Shown here: positions 1 through 10,160 of the stretch, piece by piece
Position numbering within the stretch: position 1 is the first letter of the stretch
Layout: each line of letters begins with the position of its first letter
Translations under genes and position numbers: made by a program
Assembly: GCF_009711715.1 (NCBI RefSeq)
Contig: NZ_VENF01000005.1
Span: 1-64,000 of the forward strand
Origin: Methylophaga sp.
GTDB lineage: Bacteria > Pseudomonadota > Gammaproteobacteria > Nitrosococcales > Methylophagaceae
Direction of reading: 5' to 3'
DNA: 64,000 nt
Notes under the pieces: generated by a model
What the model saw: the letters and a program-made list of their open reading frames with translations, nothing else
Databases searched by the model: none
Told to the model about the DNA's origin: nothing

Positions 1-87
1 TTCGACTTGCTCGACAACAGCCAATTTAAAGCCAAGGTTGTAATCACGCTGACTGCGTTTCCTGCGGGTAGAAATGACGTTGTTCAT
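1..87 (-). CDS. IS3-family transposase OrfA, N-terminal fragment
   Basis: Only the first 29 codons are inside the window; the gene runs off the left edge. The ATG at 87 follows a good ribosome binding site (GGAGTAAAGAAG). The peptide includes RSQRDYNLGFKLAVVEQVE, which resembles the N-terminus of the helix-turn-helix OrfA proteins of IS3-family elements, where OrfA binds the ends and is joined by frameshifting to the OrfB integrase. The family call rests on recalled similarity over a short stretch. Whether the element is intact cannot be judged here. Confidence 0.55.
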   Translation of the reverse strand, partial: MNNVISTRRKRSQRDYNLGFKLAVVEQVE

Positions 88-132
88 CTTCTTTACTCCA
101 GATGACAACGTATTTCAGGACGGGACAAGACA
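1..132 (-). mobile_element. Edge of an IS3-type insertion sequence (partial)
   Basis: The first 132 bases look like the left end, in reading sense, of an insertion sequence that continues beyond the window. Seen: the start of a transposase-like gene on the minus strand, and upstream of it a terminal-looking sequence reading TGTCTTGTCCCG on the minus strand (132 to 121). The boundary is placed where this motif meets the A-run of the neighbouring terminator. The second inverted repeat and the target duplication lie outside the window, so the exact end is inferred. Confidence 0.55.
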
Positions 133-160
133 AAAAAAAAGGGCTGATAAAAATCAGCCC
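132..160 (-). terminator. Intrinsic terminator of the EF-G2 gene
   Basis: On the minus strand GGGCTGA, a six-base loop and TCAGCCC are followed by nine Ts (positions 140 to 132). The stem begins 26 bases after the fusA stop codon. The T-run directly abuts the proposed insertion-sequence end. Confidence 0.85.
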
Positions 161-186
161 TTTTAAGTCGTGCAGAAATAATCTGA

Positions 187-2277
187 TTATTTCTTGGCGG
201 CTTCGCGCTCTTTGGTTTCCTTGATGACTTCCTCAGCCACATTTCTCGGGCATGGCAGGTAGTGCAGGAACTCCATCGAGAACTGGCCACGACCAGAGGT
301 CATAGTACGCAGTGAACCGATATAGCCGAACATTTCACTCAGCGGCACTTCCGCTTTGATACGAACACCGGTGGCACCGGCATCTTGTGATTTGATCATG
401 CCACGACGACGGTTAAGGTCACCGATAACGTCACCGACATGATCTTCCGGCGTGAAGACGTCCACTTTCATGATCGGTTCCAGCAGTTGTGGGCCGGCTT
501 TTGGAATTGATTGACGGAAACCGCCCATCGCAGCCAGCTCAAACGCGATAGCTGACGAGTCAACCGCATGGAATGAACCGTCAAACAGGTTCACTTTCAC
601 GTCAAGCAGCGGGAAGCCGGCCAGAACGCCTTTACCCATCATCTTCTTGAATCCGCCTTCTACTGCCGGCCAGAATTCACGGGGAACGTTACCGCCAGTC
701 ACGGTTGATTCAAAAGAAAAACCACTGCCAGGCTCGCCTGGTTCGATAATGTAGTCGATACGACCAAACTGACCGGAACCACCTGATTGTTTTTTGTGAG
801 TGTAGCTGTCTTCAACACGTTGTGTGATGGTTTCACGGTAAGCAACCTGAGGCTCACCAACCACGACGTCAACGTTATGAGTACGCTTGAGGATATCGAC
901 TTTGATATCCAGATGCAGCTCACCCATGCCTTTCATGATGGTTTCGCCGCTGTCTTCATCAGTTTCAACACGGAATGAAGGATCTTCTTTGATCATTTTA
1001 CCCAGCGCGACGCCGAGTTTTTCAGCGGCCCCTTTGTCTTTAGGTGCAATCGCGATAGAAATAACGGGATCCGGGAATACCATTGGTTCCAGAGTGGCCG
1101 GATTTTTCGGATCACACAGAGTGTGGCCGGTCTGGGTATCTTTCATACCGACGATGGCGATAATGTCGCCGGCGTGGGCATAGTCCAGTTCGTTGCGATC
1201 ATTGGCGTGCATTTCCACCATACGACCGACACGTTCAGTTTTGCCGGTAAAGGTGTTGAGAATGGTGTCACCTTTTCTCAGCTCACCGGAATAAACACGG
1301 ACGAAAGTCAGGGCACCGAAACGGTCGTCCATGATTTTGAATGCCAGCGCGCGCAGCGGACCGTTGATATCAACGGTAGCCACTTTACCGGTTTCGTTAC
1401 CTTCCAGATCGACTTCCGGTTGTGGATCAACTTCAGTCGGATCAGGCAGGTAGTCAACGATAGCATCGAGCAACAGCTGCATGCCTTTGTTTTTGAAAGC
1501 AGAACCACAGTAAGTCGGGAAGAAGTTCAGTTTCAATGTGCCTTTACGGATACAACGTTTCAGGTCTTCAATAGAAGGCTCTTCACCTTCCAGATAAGCT
1601 TCCATCAGATCGTCGTCTTGTTCGACCGCTGTTTCGACCAGCTTTTCACGCCATTCTTCGATTTGATCCGCCATCTCTGCCGGTGGCTCTTCAATGCTGT
1701 AATCCTCAGCATTTTTATCGTCTTTCCAGATCCAGGCTTTACGGGTCAGCAGATCAACCACGCCGGTGAATTCATCTTCAATGCCGATAGGCAGTACCAT
1801 CACCAGCGGCGTTGCAGCCAGTACATCTTCAACCTGTTTGACGACACGGTAAAAATCAGCGCCGATACGATCCAGTTTGTTAACGAAGATCAGACGCGAT
1901 ACTTCCGAATCATTTGCATAACGCCAGTTGGTTTCTGATTGCGGTTCAACACCACCACTACCGCAGAAGACACCGACGCCACCGTCCAGTACTTTCAGTG
2001 AACGATACACTTCGATAGTGAAGTCAACGTGTCCCGGTGTATCGATGACGTTCAGACGATGACCTTTCCAGGCACAGGTCGTTGCAGCAGACTGGATGGT
2101 AATACCGCGTTCGGCTTCCTGATCCATAAAGTCCATGGTGGATTCACCTTCGTGAACTTCACCTGTTTTGTGGATTTTACCGGTCAGTTTCAGGATACGC
2201 TCGGTTGTGGTGGTTTTACCCGCGTCAACGTGCGCGAAGATACCTATGTTTCTGTACTTGGTTAAATCGGAAGCCAT
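187..2277 (-). CDS. fusA: Elongation factor G, EF-G2-type paralogue
   Basis: This is a translational GTPase of 696 residues, full length for EF-G, which moves tRNA and mRNA through the ribosome and helps RRF recycle it. G1 is [12 protein letters not shown] near residue 15, G3 DTPGHVDF near 80 and G4 NKLD near 133; domains II to V follow. [20 protein letters not shown] and the C-terminal [10 protein letters not shown] block match, as I recall them, the second EF-G of Vibrio and Shewanella rather than the str-operon copy. It stands alone, with no rpsL, rpsG or tuf beside it, which fits a second copy. Start: ATG with AGG four bases upstream. Whether it translocates, recycles or acts under stress is not known from sequence. 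Confidence 0.9.
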   Translation of the reverse strand: MASDLTKYRNIGIFAHVDAGKTTTTERILKLTGKIHKTGEVHEGESTMDFMDQEAERGITIQSAATTCAWKGHRLNVIDTPGHVDFTIEVYRSLKVLDGGVGVFCGSGGVEPQSETNWRYANDSEVSRLIFVNKLDRIGADFYRVVKQVEDVLAATPLVMVLPIGIEDEFTGVVDLLTRKAWIWKDDKNAEDYSIEEPPAEMADQIEEWREKLVETAVEQDDDLMEAYLEGEEPSIEDLKRCIRKGTLKLNFFPTYCGSAFKNKGMQLLLDAIVDYLPDPTEVDPQPEVDLEGNETGKVATVDINGPLRALAFKIMDDRFGALTFVRVYSGELRKGDTILNTFTGKTERVGRMVEMHANDRNELDYAHAGDIIAIVGMKDTQTGHTLCDPKNPATLEPMVFPDPVISIAIAPKDKGAAEKLGVALGKMIKEDPSFRVETDEDSGETIMKGMGELHLDIKVDILKRTHNVDVVVGEPQVAYRETITQRVEDSYTHKKQSGGSGQFGRIDYIIEPGEPGSGFSFESTVTGGNVPREFWPAVEGGFKKMMGKGVLAGFPLLDVKVNLFDGSFHAVDSSAIAFELAAMGGFRQSIPKAGPQLLEPIMKVDVFTPEDHVGDVIGDLNRRRGMIKSQDAGATGVRIKAEVPLSEMFGYIGSLRTMTSGRGQFSMEFLHYLPCPRNVAEEVIKETKEREAAKK

Positions 2278-2294
2278 AATCCTATGTCTCTAAA

Positions 2295-2322
2295 TTGATA
2301 TTAATTGAACAGTGTCGTGCAA
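2295..2322 (-). promoter_or_regulatory. Candidate sigma-70 promoter for the EF-G2 gene
   Basis: On the minus strand TTGCAC (2322-2317), a 16-base spacer and TATCAA (2300-2295) lie just upstream of the fusA start, each matching 4 of 6 consensus bases. Predicted by eye only. Confidence 0.35.
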
Positions 2323-2338
2323 TTACACGGTAGTTAAA

Positions 2339-2366
2339 CCCGCCAATTCTAAACTAGTTCGGCGGG
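2339..2366 (-). terminator. Possible weak terminator after the nuo operon
   Basis: CCCGCC and GGCGGG form an inverted repeat in the gap between the DUF2818 gene and fusA. With G-U pairing the stem reaches about eight pairs. Only TTTAA follows, so the U-tract is poor. It may end nuo transcription, or it may only stabilise the 3' end. Confidence 0.35.
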
Positions 2367-2481
2367 ACATGCATCCATTATTGCTGAAACAGGTGACAGA
2401 ATGTTGTCTGCCGCCATTTGAAGGGATTTTTCTTTGACTGACTGATGTTTAGCGTTGTGTTTTTGCGCTGCCAGTATGGAC

Positions 2482-2784
2482 CTATCTGAACTTTTTCTGC
2501 ATCGGCAGCCATTGGTAGCGGTAAACGACACCGGGCACAGCCAATACCAGGAACAGGCTCAGGGTAGTGACAAAAAACTCCCATTGCTGGGTGTAAACAT
2601 CACCGGAAAAACGAATCTCAAAAGCTATACCAATCAGCAGACAGGCGAAGTAGTACACCAGCAATTCGATCAGCCTGACCCAGACCGGCTTGGGTTGCAT
2701 CGGCCAGAGAAAGAATACTCGGTTACCTACCCACGGCAGATTTGCGATCAGCAGATACAGCCCTATCATTAGCCAGACAGACAT
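2482..2784 (-). CDS. DUF2818 small membrane protein at the end of the nuo operon
   Basis: A 100-residue, very hydrophobic protein with three likely membrane helices (about residues 3-20, 33-55 and 70-90) and a basic C-terminus ending QKKFR. It matches, as I recall, the DUF2818 family, commonly encoded immediately after nuoN in beta- and gammaproteobacteria. It lies 19 bases after nuoN on the same strand, so it is probably the last gene of the operon. Its function is unknown; a role in assembly or stability of complex I is a guess from position. No cysteine motif or catalytic residue stands out. Confidence 0.8.
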   Translation of the reverse strand: MSVWLMIGLYLLIANLPWVGNRVFFLWPMQPKPVWVRLIELLVYYFACLLIGIAFEIRFSGDVYTQQWEFFVTTLSLFLVLAVPGVVYRYQWLPMQKKFR

Positions 2785-2803
2785 GATTTAAGTTGTTAAC
2801 CCT

Positions 2804-4234
2804 CTAGGCAAAAACAATCGTACATATTTTCATTAAGGTACCGGGCAAAATCCCCAAACCCAGCACCATCAGCGCATTCGCGCTCAGCATTATCTGCATC
2901 GCGCTGCCGGCTTCCAGCTTGTGCTCGACGACCGGCTTGTCGAAATACATCACCTTAATCACCCTCAGGTAATAAAAGGCACCAATCACGGAAGTCACCA
3001 CGGCCACCAATGCCACCCACAGCAGGTCGACATCAATGACCGCCTTAATCACTGTCAGCTTGGCATAAAAACCCGCCAGTGGAGGAATCCCTGCCATTGA
3101 AAACATCAGAATCAGCATCATCAGCGCAAACCAGGGCTGGCGCTCGCTGAGTCCTTTGAAATCATCGATATTCTCGGCTTCGAATCCCTGTCGGCTCAAC
3201 AGCAGAATCATGCCGAACGCACCCAGCGTCATCAATGCATAAATCAGAGTGTAAAACAGCGCGGCTGAGAAGCCTTCCTGCGTGCCTGATAACACCCCCA
3301 TCAGTAAAAAACCGACATGGGAAATGGTGGAATAAGCCAGCATGCGTTTCAGATTGCTCTGAGCAATGGCAACCACATTACCAATAATCATCGATAATAC
3401 AGCCAGCATCACCAGCATATCCTGCCAGTGATGCTGTAAGTCTATCAGCCCTTCAGCCAATAATCGAATGATCATGGCAAAGGCCGCAATCTTGGGTGCC
3501 GCCGCAATAAACAGCGTCATTGCCGTCGGCGCGCCGTGGTAGACATCCGGCAACCACATATGAAACGGCACTGCACCGAATTTGAATCCGACGCCAATGA
3601 CCAGAAAAACAATACCGAAACTCAGAATGGTCTCATCGCCACTACCGGTCGCCACTGCCTGAGCAATCTCGTTAATCGCAAGACTGCCGGTCACACCATA
3701 AATAATCGACATCCCATAGAGCAGCATGCCCGAAGCGATACTGCCCAGGATGAAATACTTCATCGCCGCTTCTGTCGCCACAGCTGAATCACGATGCATC
3801 GCCACCATCGCATACAGGCACAGCGACATCAGTTCCAGCCCGAGATACAGGGTCAGCATATGATAGGCGGAGACCATGATCAGCATGCCCAGGGTCGAAA
3901 AAACGGCCAGTACAAAAAACTCACCCTGCATCAGCTTGCGGGCTTTGAGGTAGGCCATAGAATACAGCAGCACCAGCATGTTGACGATGCAGATGAAGAG
4001 CTTGAGCAAATCGCTGAGGCTGTCCTTGATATAGGTATCGGAAAAGGTCAGGCCGCCGTCACCGATAAACCAGACGACCACCACGGCAGTCGACAACAAG
4101 GTCAGCTGACTGAGGCCATAGACCCAATCTGTGCCTCGCTCACCGGCAAATGCCACCACCAAAAGAATGACACAGGCCATGCCCAGCATCAGCATCTCCG
4201 GCAGCGCAAACAGCATATTGGGAACCTGAAACAT
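2804..4234 (-). CDS. nuoN: NADH-quinone oxidoreductase subunit N
   Basis: NuoN is one of the three antiporter-like proton-pumping subunits of complex I in the inner membrane. At 476 residues it has the expected length, and it is hydrophobic throughout (the family has 14 helices). The conserved glutamate lies in [15 protein letters not shown] near residue 133 and the conserved lysine in [14 protein letters not shown] near 217, so the pumping residues are kept. The ATG at 4234 is 15 bases downstream of the nuoM stop. It is the last nuo subunit, followed by the DUF2818 gene. Confidence 0.96.
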   Translation of the reverse strand: MFQVPNMLFALPEMLMLGMACVILLVVAFAGERGTDWVYGLSQLTLLSTAVVVVWFIGDGGLTFSDTYIKDSLSDLLKLFICIVNMLVLLYSMAYLKARKLMQGEFFVLAVFSTLGMLIMVSAYHMLTLYLGLELMSLCLYAMVAMHRDSAVATEAAMKYFILGSIASGMLLYGMSIIYGVTGSLAINEIAQAVATGSGDETILSFGIVFLVIGVGFKFGAVPFHMWLPDVYHGAPTAMTLFIAAAPKIAAFAMIIRLLAEGLIDLQHHWQDMLVMLAVLSMIIGNVVAIAQSNLKRMLAYSTISHVGFLLMGVLSGTQEGFSAALFYTLIYALMTLGAFGMILLLSRQGFEAENIDDFKGLSERQPWFALMMLILMFSMAGIPPLAGFYAKLTVIKAVIDVDLLWVALVAVVTSVIGAFYYLRVIKVMYFDKPVVEHKLEAGSAMQIMLSANALMVLGLGILPGTLMKICTIVFA

Positions 4235-4249
4235 GAAGCTTGATCCTCT

Positions 4250-5761
4250 CTAAAGCTTGGATTGCGACACTTGGGTCAGTAAATGCTCGACCGATGCATG
4301 CATCACGTCCAGCAAAGGAGCCGGCCAGAGCCCGATCAGCAGTACAATCACTGCCAATGCAGCGAGCATCCAGAATTCACGGCGATTAATGTCCGACAAA
4401 GACTGTACTTCTTTATTGGCGACTTCACCGAAAAACACCCGCTTTACCATCCACAAAGTATAGGCCGCCCCCAGAATCAGGGTCGTTGCGGCAAGAAACG
4501 CAAACCAGAAGTTGGCCTGAAATGCCGCCAGAATGACCATAAATTCGCCGACAAAACCGGATGTTCCAGGGAGTCCGGCGTTAGCCATCGCAAAAAACAC
4601 AGCAAAACCGGCAAACTTGGGCATGGTATTCACCACCCCGCCATAGGCGCTGATTTCCCGGGTATGCATGCGGTCATAGAGCACGCCGACGGCAAGGAAC
4701 ATGGCGGCAGAAATAAAGCCGTGCGAAATCATCTGCACCATGGCGCCTTCAATCGCCAGCACCGCCCCGCTGCCGGTCGATGCATTGGCAAAAATGTCGA
4801 ATACAATAAACAGCCCCAAAGTGACAAAGCCCATATGGGCAATACTGGAATAGGCAATCAGTTTTTTCAGATCCGTTTGCGCCAGCGCTACGAAGCCGAT
4901 ATACACCACCGCAATCAGCGACAAACTAATGATGAGCCAGTCCAGGGCCAGACTGGCATCCGGTGCAATCGGCAGGGCAAAACGCAGAAAGCCGTAACCA
5001 CCGATTTTGAGCGTGATCGCTGCCAGAATCACCGAACCACCGGTGGGCGCCTCCACGTGTGCATCAGGCAACCAGGTATGTACCGGCCACATCGGCACCT
5101 TGACAGCAAAGGCGATCAGAAAAGCCAGCAGCAGCCAGGTTTGTTCATTCAGGCTAAGACCGGCCTGATGAAAATCAAGAATGGCAAAACTGTCGCTGAC
5201 ATGGCGCAGATACAGCAGAGCGACCAGCAGGAACACCGAGCCGAAAAAGGTATAAAGAAAGAACTTCAGCGTCGCATAAACACGGTTGGGGCCACCCCAG
5301 ATGCCGATAACCAGAAATAATGGGATCAGCATAGCCTCGAAAAACACATAAAACAGCACCGCATCCAGTGCGGAGAACACCGCGATCATCAGCCCTTCCA
5401 TGATCAGGAAAGCGGCAAGGTACTGACTGGGCCGGTGCTGGATCACTTCCCAGGCGGCAACCACCACCAGCAGCGTTGATATGGTGGTCAGGATAATGAG
5501 CGGCATTGAGAAACCGTCAACGCCAAGGTGGTAGAAGATATTGAAAGTCTCAATCCAGGGCAGCTTCTCAACAAACTGCATCTGATGCGTGCTGCTGTCG
5601 AAACCGGCGTAGAGGCCAAATGACAACAACATGGTCAGCGCGGCAACAACCAGCGCGAACGGTTTCATAATAGCGCGCTGGTCACCCAGCATAATCGCCA
5701 GCATCCCGCCGAATATCGGCAGCCAGATAAGCAAACTCAGTAAAGGTAACTCTGCAAACAT
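4250..5761 (-). CDS. nuoM: NADH-quinone oxidoreductase subunit M
   Basis: This is the second antiporter-like pump subunit of complex I, 503 residues, within the usual range. The key glutamate is in VFFEAMLIPLFLVIGIWGG near residue 142, and the key lysine is in AVKVPMWPVHTWLPDAHVE near 222, the most conserved block of the family. Hydrophobic helices span the whole length. It follows nuoL after nine bases and precedes nuoN, the standard order. The long open frame on the opposite strand is a shadow of this gene. Confidence 0.97.
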   Translation of the reverse strand: MFAELPLLSLLIWLPIFGGMLAIMLGDQRAIMKPFALVVAALTMLLSFGLYAGFDSSTHQMQFVEKLPWIETFNIFYHLGVDGFSMPLIILTTISTLLVVVAAWEVIQHRPSQYLAAFLIMEGLMIAVFSALDAVLFYVFFEAMLIPLFLVIGIWGGPNRVYATLKFFLYTFFGSVFLLVALLYLRHVSDSFAILDFHQAGLSLNEQTWLLLAFLIAFAVKVPMWPVHTWLPDAHVEAPTGGSVILAAITLKIGGYGFLRFALPIAPDASLALDWLIISLSLIAVVYIGFVALAQTDLKKLIAYSSIAHMGFVTLGLFIVFDIFANASTGSGAVLAIEGAMVQMISHGFISAAMFLAVGVLYDRMHTREISAYGGVVNTMPKFAGFAVFFAMANAGLPGTSGFVGEFMVILAAFQANFWFAFLAATTLILGAAYTLWMVKRVFFGEVANKEVQSLSDINRREFWMLAALAVIVLLIGLWPAPLLDVMHASVEHLLTQVSQSKL

Positions 5762-5770
5762 GTCAGTCCC

Positions 5771-7714
5771 TTAACCCACAAACAGGGTCAGCAGCAGCCA
5801 TACCCCCACAATCATCGCAAATGCGTAGTGATACAAATAACCCGACTGAGCATGGCGAACAAAACGAGCCAGCCAGTACACCGACCTGGCGCTACCGTTG
5901 ACCACCGCCCCGTCGATAAAGAACCGGTCCCCCACCCGCCAGAGCAGACCGCCCAGACCACGCGAACCACCGGCAAACACTTTGTCGTTAAAATCATCAA
6001 AGCCGTATTTGTTTTCCAGCAGGCGATGCAACCCATGCAGCTTGTTTTTGAGCATGCCTGGAATCTCCGGCCGGTGCAGATACAGATACCAGGCCATGGC
6101 CACCCCGGCTATCGCCAGCCAGAACGGCAGCGCCTGCAGGCCATGTAGCATAAAGGCCCCGATGCCATGATAATGGCTGCTCAGCTGTCCCAGCACATCA
6201 TGCGGACCGGCGACAAAAATGGCATCGCCAAAGAAACGGCCGAACACCACATCCCCGATAAAATAACCGGCCAGCACGGAGGGTATCGCCAGCAGAATGA
6301 GGGGTACCGTCACGACCCGCGGTGATTCATGCGGTCTGTGGTCGCCGTGACTGTCAAAGCGTTCCTCGCCATGAAATACCAGGAAGAACAACCGGAAACT
6401 GTATAGCGCGGTCACAAACACGCCGACCAGCACGGCGAAGTAGGCAAAATCACTGCCGGCAATCTCGGAGGCATGTACCGCTTCAATAATGGCGTCCTTG
6501 GAAAAGAAACCGGCCAGTCCCGGAAAACCAATCAAGGCCAGCGATCCAACTAGGCTGGTCCAGTAGGTAACCGGCATATATTTTTTAAGTCCGCCCATAT
6601 GCCGCATATCCTGCTGATGATGCAGGGCAATAATCACCGAGCCCGCGGCCAGAAACAGCAAAGCTTTGAAAAAGGCATGTGTCAGCAGGTGGAAAATCCC
6701 GGCTGCATAGGCCGAAGCCCCGAGGGCCACCGTCATATAGCCCAGTTGTGACAAGGTGGAATAGGCGATGACCCGCTTGATGTCATGCTGCACCAGACCA
6801 AGCAGGCCCATAAACAGCGCCGTGACTGCACCGATAATCAGGATAAATGACAAGGCTGTCTCCGACAGTTCGAACAACGGCGACATCCGCGCCACCATAA
6901 AGATACCGGCGGTCACCATGGTGGCCGCATGGATCAGCGCAGAAATCGGAGTCGGACCTTCCATTGAATCAGGCAGCCAGACATGCAGCGGCACCTGCGC
7001 CGATTTACCCATGGCACCGATAAACAGCAGAATGCAGGTCACGGTAATCACCGACCACTGGGCGTCACCGAACAGCGCAATGTTTTTTTCCGCCATGGTC
7101 GGTGCCTGGGTGAAGACCTGCACATAATCCAGGCTGCCGGCATACATCAACACCGCCGCGATGCCTAGCAGGAAACCGAAATCACCCACGCGGTTGACCA
7201 GAAACGCCTTGAGATTGGCATAGATGGCGGTCGGTTTTTTGTACCAGAAACCGATCAGCAGATAAGACACGAGCCCCACCGCTTCCCAGCCGAAAAACAG
7301 CTGCATGAAGTTATTCGCCATGACCAGCATCAGCATGGCAAAGGTAAACAGTGAGATATAACTGAAAAAACGGCAGTAGCCGTCATCATCATGCATATAA
7401 CCGATGGTGTAGATGTGCACCATCAGCGAGACAAAAGTCACCACTGCCATCATCACCGCAGTCAGCGAATCGACCATAAAACCGACTTCCAGCGTCAAAG
7501 AGCCAGCCTGCAGCCACTGGTAAATGCTCTGATTGAAGTAGGCGCCGTCGACGACCACCAATTTGAATACCCAGAGTGACAGCAGAAAGGAAACAGCGAC
7601 TCCGGCAATAGTCACACGATGCGACCAGCTGCGGCCGATTTGCTTACCGAAAAAGCCGGCAATGATACTGCCGATCAAGGGGGCGAGAACGATAGCTAGC
7701 AGCAGGCTCTTCAT
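5771..7714 (-). CDS. nuoL: NADH-quinone oxidoreductase subunit L
   Basis: This is the largest and most distal proton-pumping subunit of complex I, 647 residues. The conserved glutamate is in FFGWEAVGLVSYLLIGFWY near residue 143 and the lysine in AMGKSAQVPLHVWLPDSM near 235. The C-terminal third carries a long helical segment and a final hydrophobic helix, consistent with the lateral HL helix and its anchor that brace the membrane arm. The ATG at 7714 is three bases after the nuoK stop, so the genes are tightly coupled. Nothing looks degraded. Confidence 0.97.
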   Translation of the reverse strand: MKSLLLAIVLAPLIGSIIAGFFGKQIGRSWSHRVTIAGVAVSFLLSLWVFKLVVVDGAYFNQSIYQWLQAGSLTLEVGFMVDSLTAVMMAVVTFVSLMVHIYTIGYMHDDDGYCRFFSYISLFTFAMLMLVMANNFMQLFFGWEAVGLVSYLLIGFWYKKPTAIYANLKAFLVNRVGDFGFLLGIAAVLMYAGSLDYVQVFTQAPTMAEKNIALFGDAQWSVITVTCILLFIGAMGKSAQVPLHVWLPDSMEGPTPISALIHAATMVTAGIFMVARMSPLFELSETALSFILIIGAVTALFMGLLGLVQHDIKRVIAYSTLSQLGYMTVALGASAYAAGIFHLLTHAFFKALLFLAAGSVIIALHHQQDMRHMGGLKKYMPVTYWTSLVGSLALIGFPGLAGFFSKDAIIEAVHASEIAGSDFAYFAVLVGVFVTALYSFRLFFLVFHGEERFDSHGDHRPHESPRVVTVPLILLAIPSVLAGYFIGDVVFGRFFGDAIFVAGPHDVLGQLSSHYHGIGAFMLHGLQALPFWLAIAGVAMAWYLYLHRPEIPGMLKNKLHGLHRLLENKYGFDDFNDKVFAGGSRGLGGLLWRVGDRFFIDGAVVNGSARSVYWLARFVRHAQSGYLYHYAFAMIVGVWLLLTLFVG

Positions 7715-7717
7715 CAG

Positions 7718-8023
7718 CTATCCCTTCAGACTGTTGATTTCAGACACATTGATCGTGCTCAGGTTACGGAACAACAGCACCAGAATGGCCAGACCAATCG
7801 CTGCCTCGGCGGCAGCGACGGTCAGGATAAAGAACACAAACACCTGGCCTGCCGGATCACCCGAAAAATGGGAAAAGGCAATAAAATTCAGGTTCACCGC
7901 CAGTAACATCAGTTCGATACACATCAGCAGGATGATAATGTTCTTTCGGTTCAGAAAGATGCCGGCCACTGCCAGGCTGAACAGCAGCGCGGCGAGAATG
8001 AGATAATCCGATAAGACAATCAA
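7718..8023 (-). CDS. nuoK: NADH-quinone oxidoreductase subunit K
   Basis: A 101-residue membrane subunit with three helices, part of the proton path in the centre of the complex I membrane arm. The two conserved glutamates lie in [14 protein letters not shown] near residue 35 and [12 protein letters not shown] near 71. The start is a TTG at 8023. Its last two bases form part of the nuoJ stop (TTGA overlap), and a GGAG lies eight bases upstream. The family's N-terminus aligns with this start and no ATG fits, so TTG is accepted. Confidence 0.95.
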   Translation of the reverse strand: MIVLSDYLILAALLFSLAVAGIFLNRKNIIILLMCIELMLLAVNLNFIAFSHFSGDPAGQVFVFFILTVAAAEAAIGLAILVLLFRNLSTINVSEINSLKG

Positions 8024-8616
8024 GGTGCATTCTCCCCTTCGTCCGGTTTGTTGCGCAGATTCACCAGACGCACGCGGTCTTCCCGACGCACGGCGACCTG
8101 TTTGCCGATATCCTGCAATTTGCGGCTGTGCTGACGCAGGGTCAGCGTAATCGCAGCAACAATCGCCACAGTCAGAATGACGGAGGCAATTTCAAACGGA
8201 TAGACATAAACGGTATAGAGCAAGCGGCCCAGTTGTTTGGTATTGCTCTCTTCCAGCACTTCCGGCGCGGAGATATTGAAGGCCGGCGCATTCAGCACGG
8301 TGATCATCTCGACCACAATCAGCGCCGCCACCAGAATGCCTAACGGCAGATAACGGGCAAAACCCTCTTTGAGTGGAGCAACGTCAATATCCAGCATCAT
8401 CACCACAAACAGAAACAGCACCAGCACCGCGCCGACATAGACCAGTACCAGACTGATAGCCAGAAACTCGGCATGCAGCATCAGCCAGATGGCCGCACTG
8501 GTGAAAAAAGCCAGCACCAGAAACAAGGCCGCTTTCACCGGATTACGCACGGTAATCACCATCACCGCGGCGAACAGTAAAATGGCAGCAAAACTATAGA
8601 AAATCAGCGAATTCAT
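8020..8616 (-). CDS. nuoJ: NADH-quinone oxidoreductase subunit J
   Basis: A membrane subunit of complex I of 198 residues. It has five hydrophobic helices (about residues 5-22, 28-47, 53-75, 92-110 and 138-160) and a charged C-terminal tail after residue 165. The central [17 protein letters not shown] block is typical of NuoJ, whose third helix shifts between alpha and pi forms during coupling. The ATG at 8616 begins immediately after the nuoI stop with no gap, and its own stop overlaps the nuoK start. Confidence 0.95.
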   Translation of the reverse strand: MNSLIFYSFAAILLFAAVMVITVRNPVKAALFLVLAFFTSAAIWLMLHAEFLAISLVLVYVGAVLVLFLFVVMMLDIDVAPLKEGFARYLPLGILVAALIVVEMITVLNAPAFNISAPEVLEESNTKQLGRLLYTVYVYPFEIASVILTVAIVAAITLTLRQHSRKLQDIGKQVAVRREDRVRLVNLRNKPDEGENAP

Positions 8617-9105
8617 TTAGCGATACGGTGCATCCGCCTCCCTGTCTGCAGCGATTTGTGCTTCATACTTGTCCCCAATCGCCAGTAACTTGTCCTTGCT
8701 GATGATATGGTCGCCGCGCTCCTCAAAATGAAACTCGAACTGACGGGTTTCAACAATCGAGTCGACCGGACAGGACTCCTCACAAAAACCGCAATAAATA
8801 CACTTGAACAAGTCGATATCATAACGGGTGGTGCGGCGGGTACCATCATCGCGCGGCTCGGTATCAATCGTAATTGCCAGCGCCGGACAAACCGCTTCGC
8901 ACAATTTGCAACCGATGCAGCGCTCTTCGCCGTTGGGGTAACGACGCAACGCATGCAAGCCGCGGAAACGCGGCGACTGGGGTGTTTTTTCTTCCGGATA
9001 CTGCACGGTGACCTTACGGGCAAACAGATAACGACCGGTCAGTCGCAGTCCCTGCACCAGTTCCCACAGGAAAAAACTTCTGAAGAAATGGCGTAGTTGA
9101 CGCAT
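8617..9105 (-). CDS. nuoI: NADH-quinone oxidoreductase subunit I (two 4Fe-4S clusters)
   Basis: This peripheral subunit of 162 residues carries clusters N6a and N6b, passing electrons toward NuoB. Both ferredoxin motifs are complete: [12 protein letters not shown] near residue 60 and [12 protein letters not shown] near 99. The frame is open further upstream, but the ATG at 9105 overlaps the nuoH stop by one base (TGATG), and the N-terminus [12 protein letters not shown] has the amphipathic start usual in NuoI, so this start is preferred to one at 9192. Confidence 0.95.
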   Translation of the reverse strand: MRQLRHFFRSFFLWELVQGLRLTGRYLFARKVTVQYPEEKTPQSPRFRGLHALRRYPNGEERCIGCKLCEAVCPALAITIDTEPRDDGTRRTTRYDIDLFKCIYCGFCEESCPVDSIVETRQFEFHFEERGDHIISKDKLLAIGDKYEAQIAADREADAPYR

Positions 9106-10160
9106 CACGCCCCCCCCGCAGCAATCGCTGCTGTTTCTGTGAACCAAGGACCAATATCCATCACCTGCGCGATCGAAATCACCACCAGCCACACCAGGGT
9201 GACCGGAATAAAGACTTTCCAGCCCAGGCGCATGATCTGGTCATAACGATAACGCGGGAAGGTGGCCCGTATCCACAGGTAAATAAACAGGAAAAAAGCC
9301 GTTTTGGCGAGCAGCCAGATCAGACCCGGCACCCAGGCAAAAAGGCCTTCCAGTACCGGTATACCTTCAAACGGCGACAGCCAGCCGCCCATAAACAGGG
9401 TCGCGGCCAGAATTGAAATCAGGATCATGTCGGCATACTCGGCCAGGAAAAACACGGCAAAGGCCATGCCCGAATATTCAACATGGAAACCGGCGACGAT
9501 CTCCGATTCGCCTTCAGCAATATCAAATGGCGCCCGGTTGGTTTCAGCCACGCCGGAAACGAAATAAACCACAAAAAGTGGTAACAATGGCAGCCAGTAC
9601 CAGTGCCAGAAACCGCCGCTCTGTGCCAGCACAATCTCACTGAGGTTAAGGCTGCCTGCCGCCACCAGCACGCCCACCAGCGCAAAGCCCATTGCGATCT
9701 CGTAAGACACGACCTGGGCTGCACTGCGCAGACCACCCAGAAAAGCGTATCGGGAATTGGAGGCCCAGCCGGCAATCACTACACCGTAAACACTCATTGA
9801 GGTAATCGCCAGCACATACAGCAGACCGGCATTAATATCAGCCAGCACCAGTTCAGCACCGAAAGGAATGACTGCCCAGGCTGCCAGCGCCGGACCGATA
9901 GCCAGCACCGGTGCAATAAGAAACAGATACAGGTTTGAGCGGGCCGGGAAAATAACTTCTTTCATTAACAGCTTGAGGCCGTCAGCAATCGGTTGCAACA
10001 AGCCCCAGGGTCCGACCCGGTTGGGGCCGATACGGGTCTGGATATAGCCAATGACTTTGCGCTCGGCATAAGTCAGATAAGCCACCGCCAGCATCAATGG
10101 CCCGACAATCAGCATGATTTTAAACAGCGTTGGCAAGATGTGCTCGAGCAGGATATCCAT
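9105..10160 (-). CDS. nuoH: NADH-quinone oxidoreductase subunit H
   Basis: NuoH is the membrane subunit that joins the peripheral arm and forms much of the quinone chamber; this copy has 351 residues. The acidic loop [17 protein letters not shown] near residue 215 is intact, as are [17 protein letters not shown] near 45 and eight hydrophobic helices. The ATG at 10160 overlaps the nuoG stop as TGATG. A GTG directly before it at 10163 could add one residue. The other end overlaps nuoI by one base. Confidence 0.95.
   Translation of the reverse strand: MDILLEHILPTLFKIMLIVGPLMLAVAYLTYAERKVIGYIQTRIGPNRVGPWGLLQPIADGLKLLMKEVIFPARSNLYLFLIAPVLAIGPALAAWAVIPFGAELVLADINAGLLYVLAITSMSVYGVVIAGWASNSRYAFLGGLRSAAQVVSYEIAMGFALVGVLVAAGSLNLSEIVLAQSGGFWHWYWLPLLPLFVVYFVSGVAETNRAPFDIAEGESEIVAGFHVEYSGMAFAVFFLAEYADMILISILAATLFMGGWLSPFEGIPVLEGLFAWVPGLIWLLAKTAFFLFIYLWIRATFPRYRYDQIMRLGWKVFIPVTLVWLVVISIAQVMDIGPWFTETAAIAAGGA

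Noticed and set aside
1123..1938. 271-residue open frame on the plus strand
   Set aside because: Antisense to the EF-G2 gene, with no support beyond its length.
4283..5320. 345-residue open frame on the plus strand
   Set aside because: It lies wholly opposite nuoM, has a composition rich in His, Gln and Arg without any recognisable domain, and is explained by codon bias of the true gene.
9106..9192. N-terminal extension of nuoI by 29 codons
   Set aside because: It would overlap nuoH extensively; the ATG at 9105 overlaps the nuoH stop and fits the family.
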